Shown: piece after piece, positions 7,714 through 15,226 of the stretch | Layout of the letters: each line of letters starts with the position of its first letter | Position numbering within the stretch: position 1 is the first letter of the stretch | NCBI GenBank assembly: GCA_002255365.1 | Contig: NCBI01000001.1 | Span: 248,001-312,000 of the forward strand | From: Chromatiales bacterium 21-64-14 | GTDB lineage: Bacteria; Pseudomonadota; Gammaproteobacteria; 21-64-14 | DNA length: 64,000 bases | Direction of reading: 5' to 3' | The notes under the pieces: generated by a model | Told to the model about the DNA's origin: nothing | Database searches by the model: none | Seen by the model: the letters and a program-made list of their open reading frames with translations, nothing else | Position numbers and translations under genes: made by a program

Positions 7714-9125
7714 TATTTCGCGCCTCCGTACGCCAGTTCGGGGTTGTACAGATAGTCGATGTTGCCCTGCTCGACTTCCTTGAGATACTCCTGAAAGCGC
7801 GCCTTGGCGGAATCCCAGCTGATGCCCATCTTCTCCACCAGATCTTCGCAAGGCGAGGCGTGCCACTGCAGCTGCACGATCTTGAACGGATCGGCGCCAC
7901 AAGCCAGGGCTGCGAACTGGATATCCGCCATGATCGGGACGGAGTAGTTCTGCTCGTGGGACTTCCCGATCCACTGGTTCTTGTCCATGGTGGTCACGCA
8001 ACCCGTGTCATTGGCCAACAAGACGTCCGCGTTCGCCTCTTGCCTGGCGACCTTGATCTTGCGGTCCATGGTGAAGGAACGGGTGAACTCACGCTCGGAG
8101 ATGATGTGCCGGAACCCGAAGCCACAGCAGTCGTACCAGGTGGAATAGTCGATCACCTGGGCGCCGAGTGCCTGAGAAAGGGAAGTGATAATCGCGGTGC
8201 GATTGCCCCCCAGCACGTCAGGGTCGTAGACCGCGTCTTCATGCACCATCTTGTAGTAGTGACACGCCACGTGGGTCGTGGTCCGGATGTTGGAGACATC
8301 GATTTTCTGCAACTCGGACGCGATGCGGTTGCGCATCACATGCACCCACTCGGAGTAATGCACGATCTCCTCCGGGATGACCAGCTTCCCATCGACCAGG
8401 CGGCCAAGTTTACCGAGGATCTTTTTGACCTTCTCGCGCAGTTCCGCGGATTCGATCAGGTATTTACGGATTTCCTTGTAGTTTCCGAACGAAGTGCCGC
8501 AATGGACCAGCGGAAAGAAGTGGCCGGCCTCGAAGCCGTGCTGCTTGCCGGAAACATAGGCCTGATGGAAGTTGCGCAGAAACACAGCGGCCAGGGATTC
8601 CACATTGCCGATGCCAGAACCGTGGTAGTTCCAGGCGGTGCAGGAAGTCTGGTCGGTCTCGTCCAAATAATCCTTGCCGGGCACCATCCCCAGGTTGTTC
8701 ATGACCCAAAGCAACGAGGTTGGATATCCGGGGATATTGCCGCACTGCCCACAGGACTTGTGATGCCAGAGCTGATTGGTCGGGATCTTCTTCTCCCAGC
8801 CGAACAGCGTCTTGACGGTGGCCGGCTTATGCACATCGGTGATGCGATGGACGATGATTTCACCCTCGCGCTCCAACTCCCACATGTGCTCGCGAATGTC
8901 ATCCATCCGGTCGCCGAGATCCACCGTGCGGCGATCGACGTGCTTGCGGACCCAGTCGGTGGCCTTTACCGCCTCCTCACGAGACAGGTCCGCCTGCTGG
9001 AAGAAGGAGCCGTGACCCGCGATGCCCTGACCATCGGTGTTGTGAAAGCCGGGTTTCATGGCCCCGGGACCCGCACCGTCTGCGGTCATGTTGTGATTGC
9101 CAGGCGTGTTATCGGTGGGTTTCAT
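7713..9125 (-). CDS. hdrB1: sHdr complex subunit HdrB1
   Basis: 470 residues from the second of two adjacent ATGs (9125; the first is 9128), which is better spaced from the AGGAGGT site. It has an N-terminal extension of about 100 residues before the first cysteine region (CGQCG), then SCTAWN, HCGTSFG, and a second set HVACHYY, YDCCGFG and TGCVTTMD. These resemble the HdrB CCG layout, with clear differences in the first domain. This longer, divergent HdrB is the expected B1 subunit of sHdr. Upstream lies a gap of about 170 bases to hdrC1, the largest gap between the sHdr subunit genes. Confidence 0.9.
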   Translation of the reverse strand: MKPTDNTPGNHNMTADGAGPGAMKPGFHNTDGQGIAGHGSFFQQADLSREEAVKATDWVRKHVDRRTVDLGDRMDDIREHMWELEREGEIIVHRITDVHKPATVKTLFGWEKKIPTNQLWHHKSCGQCGNIPGYPTSLLWVMNNLGMVPGKDYLDETDQTSCTAWNYHGSGIGNVESLAAVFLRNFHQAYVSGKQHGFEAGHFFPLVHCGTSFGNYKEIRKYLIESAELREKVKKILGKLGRLVDGKLVIPEEIVHYSEWVHVMRNRIASELQKIDVSNIRTTTHVACHYYKMVHEDAVYDPDVLGGNRTAIITSLSQALGAQVIDYSTWYDCCGFGFRHIISEREFTRSFTMDRKIKVARQEANADVLLANDTGCVTTMDKNQWIGKSHEQNYSVPIMADIQFAALACGADPFKIVQLQWHASPCEDLVEKMGISWDSAKARFQEYLKEVEQGNIDYLYNPELAYGGAK

Positions 9126-9295
9126 CATGCACCTCCTGAAGGAATTTCGCGGGATCCGCCGCGCGCGCTCGGCCATTCGGAAATAATCCCAGTGGCCGCG
9201 GGCTGCCGACCCGCTATCGCACTCATATACCCGTATACCCGTTTGCGCGGTTCCGACCGCTCAAACCCTGTCGTTGCCGGTCACCCGGCACGCCG

Positions 9296-9979
9296 TTAGT
9301 CGTCACCCTGCTCCTCAAGCCAGTCCTCGTAGTCTTCCTTCTTCTCGTCGATGAAGTCCTCGATGACGTCGAAGAGGTTCTCGTCCATCATCTCCAGGGA
9401 CTTCAGGACACCGGTCATTTCCCAGATGGTGTACATCTCCACGGAGGTCTTGAGCGAAACCTCCCACGCGGTGTCCACGGTCTGCAGGGTTTTCACCGGG
9501 ATCGCCTTGCGTAAGATCTTGAGGTCACCTTCGACCTTCTGGATGTTCGGACCCCAGTCCGGAAAGTGGTCGGGCTGGATCATGTCCGGCGAGAGCTGGT
9601 TACCCGTGGTGATGAGCTTGAGCATGACCCGGCCGAACGGACGCAGTACGTCCTTGGCCGACTGCATGCCATGCTTGATCGCCACTTCGCGCATGATCGC
9701 CACCAGCCCGCCCGGGGAATTCTTGAACGGACAGCGCGCGGCGCAGGTCATACACTGAGCGCATGCCCAGATCTTCTCCTGCATGACGTCATAGACCTGC
9801 TCGACATTCTCGGTCCACAGCAGCTGCACGATCTCGCGCGGGCTGTAGTCATAGAAATGCGCCGAGGGACATGTCGCCGTGCAGATACCGCAGTTCAGAC
9901 AGCCGTTCAACTCATGGTCATAACGAAAGTCGCTGCGGATATCGTCGAAGATCTGCTGCATTTCCGCGTAGCTTGCCAT
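9296..9979 (-). CDS. hdrC1: sHdr complex subunit HdrC1 (ferredoxin-like)
   Basis: 227 residues from the ATG at 9979, supported by a GAGGT site 7 bases upstream; the open frame extends further but without a ribosome site. Two classical [4Fe-4S] motifs are present: Cys27, 30, 33, 37 and Cys73, 76, 79, 83. The C-terminus is strongly acidic (many Asp and Glu, ending EEQGDD), which may be a docking surface. It pairs with HdrB1 to form one arm of the sHdr complex. The gene follows tusA by 185 bases on the same strand and probably belongs to its transcript. Confidence 0.93.
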   Translation of the reverse strand: MASYAEMQQIFDDIRSDFRYDHELNGCLNCGICTATCPSAHFYDYSPREIVQLLWTENVEQVYDVMQEKIWACAQCMTCAARCPFKNSPGGLVAIMREVAIKHGMQSAKDVLRPFGRVMLKLITTGNQLSPDMIQPDHFPDWGPNIQKVEGDLKILRKAIPVKTLQTVDTAWEVSLKTSVEMYTIWEMTGVLKSLEMMDENLFDVIEDFIDEKKEDYEDWLEEQGDD

Positions 9980-10164
9980 GGACTGACCTCGCCTTTGCGC
10001 CACGGCCCGCAGGGGTCGCCCCACGGCTAAGGGGAGCGATTCGCGAGCCTGTCGGGCCAATACCCGAGTTTAGTTGTCAACTATTATGCCGTAGTGATCC
10101 TATTCGCACAAGGCCACGCCAGCCGGGACAGGCCAGCACATGCCCCACCAGGCGCGGGGGCGAT

Positions 10165-10395
10165 TCACGATTTCTTGATCAGGAACCGGTACTGGCCACC
10201 GTCTTCCCGGGATTCCAGCAACTCGTTCCCGGTCTGCTGGGCGAAGGCCTCAAAATCCTTGAGGGTGCCGGGATCCGTGGCGCGGATGTGCAGGACTTGC
10301 CCACTTTGCATCCCTGACAATGCCTTCTTCGCCCGCAGGATCGGCAGTGGACACTGTAGGCCCGTCGCATCCAGCTCCTGATCAAAACCGGCCAT
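10165..10395 (-). CDS. tusA: Sulfur carrier protein TusA
   Basis: 76 residues, the usual TusA length. The defining CPLP motif (LDATGLQCPLPILRAKKAL region) supplies the persulfide-carrying cysteine, Cys15. TusA accepts sulfane sulfur from rhodanese or DsrE-type donors and, in sulfur oxidisers with sHdr, passes it to the complex for oxidation. As first gene of the cluster, about 64 bases downstream of the predicted transcription start, it is likely highly expressed. In many gammaproteobacteria tusA lies near a BepA-type protease gene, as here, so it could also serve tRNA thiolation. Confidence 0.94.
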   Translation of the reverse strand: MAGFDQELDATGLQCPLPILRAKKALSGMQSGQVLHIRATDPGTLKDFEAFAQQTGNELLESREDGGQYRFLIKKS

Positions 10396-10465
10396 GGCTC
10401 GTCTCCGTTGGAGGTGAAACCTTGTTCAGGAGTCACGGGTTACCAGACCCCCTTCAACCTGCAAC

Positions 10466-10494
10466 TTTATAGGCGAAGCAACCCGAGAACGCAA
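10466..10494 (-). promoter_or_regulatory. Sigma70-type promoter of tusA-sHdr operon
   Basis: On the minus strand a -35 element TTGCGT (10489-10494) is separated by exactly 17 bases from a -10 element TATAAA (10466-10471). Transcription would start near 10459, leaving a leader of about 64 bases before tusA. No other promoter of this quality was seen before hdrC1, so this is the likely main promoter of the whole cluster. Confidence 0.62.
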
Positions 10495-10566
10495 TATCGC
10501 GCCTGGGACTGAAGTGTCGTGTGCTGCCATCATCTCTCCGGTACCGCCCGCGCCCCTTGCCAGCGC

Positions 10567-10603
10567 CAATGCATTAGTATATTAAATATTGCTAAATATT
10601 GGC
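10567..10603. promoter_or_regulatory. AT-rich repeat, candidate operator in divergent intergenic region
   Basis: The 340-base gap between tusA and the divergent small gene is GC-rich except for this block. It contains two direct copies of TAAATATTG (10583-10591 and 10593-10601, offset 10 bases, one helical turn). These are bracketed by an imperfect inverted pair, CCAATGCATTAG and CTAAATATTGG. Known sHdr repressors of the ArsR family bind AT-rich dyads, so a role as operator is possible. No regulator of that family is encoded in the window. The remainder of the gap shows the tusA promoter and little else. Confidence 0.4.
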
Positions 10604-10736
10604 AAGGGAACCCCGCCTAGGCCGCGCGCCCTTGTTGCTCAGTCTTGCCCAAATGTGCTATTCACCCATGCATCGGTCCGACACGTTTCGGGCGCCCGAC
10701 CGCCTTACCTTAGAAATACCTTAAAGGAGGTGTGGT

Positions 10737-11045
10737 TTGGAAAAAAAAGACTTTGCCGTGGATACCCGCTATGCATTGACCGTGCGCGACCCGGAGACCG
10801 GCAGGCTTCGGCCCGCGAATTTCTACATATACCGGCTCTATGCGGAGTTCATGGTGGCGCGAATGACGGATCGGGACGGATCCCTGCACAAAATCCCCTA
10901 CGCTAATGTGGTCAAAATCGTTCGGACCACACCGGTCCCCAAATCCCAGCGCTTTGCGGTTCCGGCCGCCTTGCTGGACGAGCGGGCCTGGAAGGACCGC
11001 TCGTCCCTGACGCTGTATTCGTCCTCGCCCGCTTCCGGCAAATAA
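10737..11045 (+). CDS. Small conserved-looking protein of unknown function, divergent from tusA
   Basis: 102 residues starting with TTG, chosen because a perfect AAAGGAGG ribosome site (10723-10730) lies 6 bases before it. No signal peptide, membrane helix or cysteine is present; the chain is basic and mixed, with a YIYRLYAEFMVARMTD core. I do not recognise the family. It is transcribed away from tusA across a shared regulatory region containing an AT-rich repeat, and is followed by bepA on the same strand after 186 bases. The strong ribosome site and normal codon use argue that it is a real gene. A weak promoter (TTGCTC, 18 bases, TATTCA at 10635-10664) may serve it. Confidence 0.72.
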   Translation: MEKKDFAVDTRYALTVRDPETGRLRPANFYIYRLYAEFMVARMTDRDGSLHKIPYANVVKIVRTTPVPKSQRFAVPAALLDERAWKDRSSLTLYSSSPASGK

Positions 11046-11231
11046 GCCGCCCTCGGACAACCGGCCCGTTGCGTCGTCAGCGCGCGCGGGGCAGTGCTGA
11101 ACAACCGCAAGCCGGCGGCATCTTAGACGATATACCCGCTATATGTCGGCCGGACGCCAAAGCACGCCCGGCCGCTCCGATCCGGAGCGCGGGCGGGTGC
11201 CCGCCCGCGATGCCGATGAGGGTCAAAGATC

Positions 11232-12674
11232 ATGAGGTCATCCGTGCCGGCGTGCCGGCTCCTGACCGGCCTCCTCGCCATGCTCTGGACACTGACCGCG
11301 GTGGCCGGCACCGACCTGCCCGACATGGGAGACCCCTCCGCCACTGCCATCACCCCCCACCAGGAGCGTGAACTAGGCCAGGAGTTCATGCGCCAGGCAC
11401 GCCAGCAGCTGCCTATCATGGACGACCCGCTGCTCAACGAATACCTCAACTCCCTGGGCGCCCGGTTGGTGTCCAACAGCGACGACGCCGGACAACCGTT
11501 TACGTTCTTCCTGATCGACGACCCGGTTATCAATGCCTTCGCCGTGCCCGGCGGATTCATCGGCGTCGACAGCGGGTTGTTGCTCACGACGCAGTCGGAG
11601 AGCGAACTCGCCTCGGTACTGTCCCACGAGATCGCCCACATCACCCAACATCACATGGCGCGGGGGCTGGCGGACGCGCGGCGGCTCAGTATCCCGACCG
11701 CCGCCGCCCTGCTGGCAGCGATCCTGCTCGCCACCCAGAATCCGGAGATGGGCACCGCCGCCATCGCGGCCTCCCAGGCCGGCGCAATCCAGCACCAGAT
11801 CAACTTCACCCGGGCCGATGAAGAGGAGGCGGATCGCATCGGCATCGGAATCCTGGCGCGCTCCGGATTCGACCCGTCCGCAATGGGGGACTTCTTCCGG
11901 CGTCTGGCCCAAGCAACCCGCTATCAGGGCCCGCAGCTCCCGCCGTTTCTCCTCGATCACCCGGTCACCGTGGACCGGATCGCGGACGCCCGTGCGCGCG
12001 CCGCCCAGTATCCGCCCCACCGCTACCGCAATCGCCTGGTGTACTACCTGGCGCGGGCCCGTCTGGAGGCCCTGGTCTCCCAGGACCCCTGGGAGACCGC
12101 ACGGCGCTTTCGGCGCCGTATCGCGGCGGGTCAGTATGAGATGGCCGAAGCGGCGCACTACGGACATGCGATCGCCCTGCAACGGGCCGGGCACTACGAC
12201 GCCGCGGTCCGGGAATTAGACGCCCTGTTGCGTGAGGATCCGGACCGGGTCGAATTGCTCATGGCCAAGGGCAAGACACAACTCGCCGGCGACCACACCC
12301 AAGCGGCTCTGAAGACCTACGCCTACGCCGCCCGGCTATACCCCGACTACTACCCCCTCACCATCGAGTACGGCAATGCCCTGCTTCAGGGAGGGCAGGC
12401 CCGCCAGGCCCGCGACCTGCTGCTGGCCTATTTGCGCAACGGACAGCCGGACCCGATGCTCTACAGCCTCCTGGCGCGGGCCGCGAACCAGGGCGGGTTC
12501 ATCAGCGAATCCCACGAATTTCAGGCCCAGTTCTATTACCTGAACGGCCAGGTGCAACCCGCCATCCAACAGCTCGGCCAAGCCCTGGAGGCGGCCACCG
12601 GTCCGTTCCAGATCCAGCGTATTCAGGCCCGTCTCGTGCAGCTGAAGCAGGAGGCAAAAGACAAAAAGCGGTGA
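11232..12674 (+). CDS. bepA: BepA-type M48 periplasmic metalloprotease with TPR repeats
   Basis: 480 residues with an N-terminal signal peptide (about 26 residues). The zinc-protease motif HEIAH lies at about residues 137-141, with the downstream glutamate in the EEEADRIGI segment completing the M48 site. The C-terminal half, from about residue 300, is built of TPR repeats. BepA-family proteins monitor outer-membrane protein assembly: they help LptD mature and degrade stalled BAM substrates. Length and architecture agree with YfgC/BepA. It probably has its own promoter in the 186-base gap before it; that gap also holds a small ATATACCCGCTATAT dyad but nothing else notable. Confidence 0.9.
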   Translation: MRSSVPACRLLTGLLAMLWTLTAVAGTDLPDMGDPSATAITPHQERELGQEFMRQARQQLPIMDDPLLNEYLNSLGARLVSNSDDAGQPFTFFLIDDPVINAFAVPGGFIGVDSGLLLTTQSESELASVLSHEIAHITQHHMARGLADARRLSIPTAAALLAAILLATQNPEMGTAAIAASQAGAIQHQINFTRADEEEADRIGIGILARSGFDPSAMGDFFRRLAQATRYQGPQLPPFLLDHPVTVDRIADARARAAQYPPHRYRNRLVYYLARARLEALVSQDPWETARRFRRRIAAGQYEMAEAAHYGHAIALQRAGHYDAAVRELDALLREDPDRVELLMAKGKTQLAGDHTQAALKTYAYAARLYPDYYPLTIEYGNALLQGGQARQARDLLLAYLRNGQPDPMLYSLLARAANQGGFISESHEFQAQFYYLNGQVQPAIQQLGQALEAATGPFQIQRIQARLVQLKQEAKDKKR

Positions 12675-12691
12675 GCCCACTGGCCGTGGCG

Positions 12692-12717
12692 AAAAAAAGG
12701 GGCACCAGAGGCGCCCC
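12692..12717 (-). terminator. Rho-independent terminator downstream of porin
   Basis: Read on the minus strand, an 8-bp stem (one G-T pair) with a 3-base loop (12699-12717) is followed directly by seven T residues (12692-12698). It lies about 170 bases beyond the porin stop, close to the convergent bepA end, and gives no T-run on the plus strand. Confidence 0.75.
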
Positions 12718-12843
12718 GAAGAAGGAGGAGTCGTACGAAGTTTCACAAACACGCCCCGCCAAATGGGGGGGCACAATGGGCATCCATGCCCTCCTGGGCT
12801 CCGGCCGCCGCCGATCCGAAGATCGCCGGCGGCTGGATCGTAC

Positions 12844-12868
12844 CTCCCGCCGATAAACTCGGCGGGAG
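12844..12868. other. Perfect 10-bp stem-loop in porin 3' region
   Basis: CTCCCGCCGA and its exact complement are separated by a 5-base TAAAC loop. There is no T-tract on either strand, so it is not a classical terminator. It falls in the predicted 3' untranslated region of the porin mRNA, where it could protect against exonucleases. Confidence 0.5.
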
Positions 12869-12889
12869 TGGCGCCGGACCGCCGGTCCC

Positions 12890-14323
12890 TCAGAAAATGA
12901 GGGTGACCTGCAGGTCCAGGCGGTTATCGAACGAATGGGCTATCGCCTCGGCGTTGCTCAACTGCGCCGGTCCCGGGCCGGTCGTGGGGAAGGCGCCCGG
13001 ATTCTGCACCGACAGCGTGTTGATGGCGTAGTTGAAGGTCACCCGCGTCTTGGGATTGATGAAGTACTGGAGCCCGAACGTCCAGGTGCGGAACATGCGC
13101 TCGTTGATCGGATCGTTGAAGAGCCGATCGTACTGATCGTAACGACCCTCGAGCTGAATATTACGCGTGACGAACACCGCACCCTCGCCGTAGAAGCCCC
13201 GGCCTCCGTTGTTGAAGCCCGGGAACATCGTCGCCGGTTGCTTCACCCCGTTGAGGCTGGTGAACGGCGAGCCGGCGTAGATCATGCCCTTGCCGAACAT
13301 GTATTCGGCACTCGCACGAATCGCCCCGGGCCGCATGAAGCCGGTGCGAACCATCCCGCCGAAGCCCTCGCGGGTGCGGTGGTAGGACTGCCCGTTGAAG
13401 TCGCGGTCTCCGTTCTGGTACCAGACCCAGCCACTCACGTCACTGCGATGTGGCCCCTTGCTGTCCCCAAAAACGTAGGAGACCTGCAGGCGCCCATTGA
13501 CATCCTTGTTGTTGTTGCTGTCCTGCCGGTCGATCTGGGCACCGTTGCTGACCATCACGCCGTAGGTGTATTCCCAGGGCCCGAAGCGGAACGCGTTGAA
13601 TGCCATCAGGCCGGTGTCGCGGAACGCGCCGAGGCCGTTGACGTTCGAATAGACGCCGTCGGTCGCCACCGGGGCACCGTTACCCCCCGGGCCACAGGCT
13701 CCTGGCCCGCCCACCGCACTATTCCAACAGGTTCCTGTAACCGTGTCTGCGCTCACGAACCGCTCCAATAAGAGCTGGTTGGTGACGTTGGTGAAGTTCA
13801 CGTAGGGCAGATTGGGAATGCCCATCAGCCCCTCTTCCGCGTCGCCCGGGATCTTGAACAACCCCAAGCGGAAGCGCACGAATTTGTCCAGCTGATTGAA
13901 GGTCACGGAGGCGTCGGTGATCACCGGATGGTAACCCCGGGTTGCGGACAACGCGTTGTCGCCGAATTCCGCGAGGAAGAAGTAGTCGATGTCGTTGCTC
14001 AGCGGAGTCGCCGAGCCACGCACCCCGATCCGCGCGCGGCGGATATAGAAAGTATTGCTGGAAGTCTGGTCAGGCCCGATGTTGTTGAAGTTCGGGCGCG
14101 TCCCGTTCAGCCCCGCCACGGCGCCCTTGAGACCGGACAACTCGCGCCCTCCAGTCCAACCGTAACCGGGCTGGACAAACCCCCAGAACTGCGCGCGCGC
14201 CGTAACCCCCGGCGGCTGCGTGCCCTGCAACATAAGCCAGTTGCTCGCGTGGGCTGGCAGGCTCAGCGACGTGGCCCCGGCCAGGGCCAGCGCAACCGTG
14301 ATGCGACGCATCTTCCGTTTCAT
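12890..14323 (-). CDS. Outer-membrane porin, OprP/OprO-like
   Basis: 477 residues with a cleavable signal peptide (cleavage after about residue 26, SLPAHAS). The rest alternates aromatic and polar residues in amphipathic strands and ends in a terminal Phe (LQVTLIF), the sorting signal of beta-barrel proteins. It resembles the phosphate-selective porin O/P superfamily, but the substrate cannot be inferred from sequence. Given sox and sHdr neighbours, uptake of anions such as thiosulfate is possible. A GAGGAGG site precedes the ATG. A terminator lies 170 bases downstream. An insertion-like loop rich in Gly, Pro and Cys (CWNSAVGGPGACGPGG) probably forms a disulfide-bridged extracellular loop. 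Confidence 0.85.
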   Translation of the reverse strand: MKRKMRRITVALALAGATSLSLPAHASNWLMLQGTQPPGVTARAQFWGFVQPGYGWTGGRELSGLKGAVAGLNGTRPNFNNIGPDQTSSNTFYIRRARIGVRGSATPLSNDIDYFFLAEFGDNALSATRGYHPVITDASVTFNQLDKFVRFRLGLFKIPGDAEEGLMGIPNLPYVNFTNVTNQLLLERFVSADTVTGTCWNSAVGGPGACGPGGNGAPVATDGVYSNVNGLGAFRDTGLMAFNAFRFGPWEYTYGVMVSNGAQIDRQDSNNNKDVNGRLQVSYVFGDSKGPHRSDVSGWVWYQNGDRDFNGQSYHRTREGFGGMVRTGFMRPGAIRASAEYMFGKGMIYAGSPFTSLNGVKQPATMFPGFNNGGRGFYGEGAVFVTRNIQLEGRYDQYDRLFNDPINERMFRTWTFGLQYFINPKTRVTFNYAINTLSVQNPGAFPTTGPGPAQLSNAEAIAHSFDNRLDLQVTLIF

Positions 14324-14364
14324 GTTTTTCGCCTCCTCAACTTCGTATCGTGTTTATGCGGACC

Positions 14365-14394
14365 GGGTCCTTAAAGACCCCCAATTGTGATCAC
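14365..14394. promoter_or_regulatory. Palindromes upstream of porin gene
   Basis: Two dyads lie in the 97-base gap between the secreted dsrE gene and the porin: a near-palindrome GGGTCCTTAAAGACCC (14365-14380, 14 of 16 positions symmetric) and a perfect GTGATCAC (14387-14394) in a TTGTGATCAC context. The latter recalls Crp/Fnr half-sites but is too short to assign. They could be operators for the porin. Confidence 0.35.
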
Positions 14395-14420
14395 TTTACT
14401 CAGAAAACCCGCGGCCCCTA

Positions 14421-14867
14421 TCACGGCTTGATGATGGTGTAGCCCTCGTGCGCCAGCTCGTAGAGCCGTACCACCCCCGCCGAGACATGCACCGCATGGG
14501 GATTGAGCTTGGGCGCATACCCCAGGGTCTTGGTGAATTTCGCATAGGTGTTGTCACACGCGCTGAAGCGCACGCCATCCGCCGCGAGCCCGGCGATCCG
14601 GCCCTTGTTGACGTTGTTGGCCAGCAGCAAGCGCAGCCCTGGCCCAAAGGCGACGATCTCGATGGCCACCTGATCCGCACCGTAGTGTTTGACCAGGTTG
14701 TGGGCCACATTGAGTACCAGGGTCTGCGCCGGGCCACCACCATTGCTCAACTGCAGCGCGATCTTGGCCCGCGCGAAGGGCTTGGCATCCGCCATCCCGA
14801 CCGGCGAGCCCAGCACCATCGCCAGGGCCGCCGCCCACATTACCGCAAGAAAATAAGGTTTACGCAT
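14421..14867 (-). CDS. Secreted DsrE/F-like protein
   Basis: 148 residues from the ATG at 14867, with a GGAGG site 6 bases upstream. Residues 1-28 form a signal peptide (hydrophobic core AVMWAAALAMVLGS), so the protein is periplasmic. The mature part is a DsrE-like domain with a single conserved cysteine, Cys104, in the FSACDNT segment, and a C-terminal GYTIIKP strand. Its closest visible relative in the window is the periplasmic half of the anti-sigma factor encoded on the other strand, with FLACRNT and GWIYIKV at the matching places. It is transcribed divergently from the sigma gene. A role as periplasmic sulfur carrier or competitor for the sensor is inference. Confidence 0.82.
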   Translation of the reverse strand: MRKPYFLAVMWAAALAMVLGSPVGMADAKPFARAKIALQLSNGGGPAQTLVLNVAHNLVKHYGADQVAIEIVAFGPGLRLLLANNVNKGRIAGLAADGVRFSACDNTYAKFTKTLGYAPKLNPHAVHVSAGVVRLYELAHEGYTIIKP

Positions 14868-15079
14868 CGCTTCCTCCACTTGGTTCGGCTGAACGCCGTG
14901 ATTACCCGGTCGATCGCTACCCATTTTTTACGTTGCACCCACCCTGCCAAGGACGGTGGGAACCCCCGCCCCGCCCCCGACCGCCCGGATTCGGGATTCC
15001 TTCAAGTCAACTGTCCTCGGAGCTGAAAAGACGGGTCGACAACAGAATTTATTTCATTCCGCACGAAAAAATACCGAAC

Positions 15080-15092
15080 ATTCAATATATTA
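15080..15092 (+). promoter_or_regulatory. Candidate IHF site
   Basis: ATTCAA-TATA-TTA matches the IHF consensus WATCAA-N4-TTR except at the second position. It sits in the AT-rich part of the 359-base gap between the secreted dsrE gene and the sigma gene, about 50 bases upstream of the sigma54-type promoter, where IHF bending sites are commonly found. The left part of this gap (14868-15030) is GC-rich and shows only a CCCACC/GGTGGG dyad at 14938-14960. Confidence 0.35.
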
Positions 15093-15130
15093 ATATTTTA
15101 GCATTTTCTAATTTTACGAAAGGTGTCAGG

Positions 15131-15148
15131 TTGGCACGAAATTCGCTA
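15131..15148 (+). promoter_or_regulatory. Sigma54 (-24/-12) promoter of ECF sigma gene
   Basis: TTGGCACGAAATTCGCT matches the RpoN consensus YTGGCACG-N4-TTGCW with one mismatch (TC for TT before the -12 GC). The invariant GG (15133-15134) and GC (15145-15146) are spaced by exactly 10 bases. Transcription would begin near 15157, giving a leader of about 70 bases before the sigma ATG at 15227. Confidence 0.6.
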
Positions 15149-15226
15149 GGATCGGCAGTAACAGACGCGGAATAAGCCCGCAAGGCGGCGCGTCTTTCAG
15201 GGAGAGGAAGGAGGCTACAAACCATA

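Noticed and set aside
7714-8001. A longer start for HdrA at 8001
   Set aside because: The extra 96 residues overlap hdrB1 and show no conserved sequence; the FAD motif begins right after the ATG at 7713.
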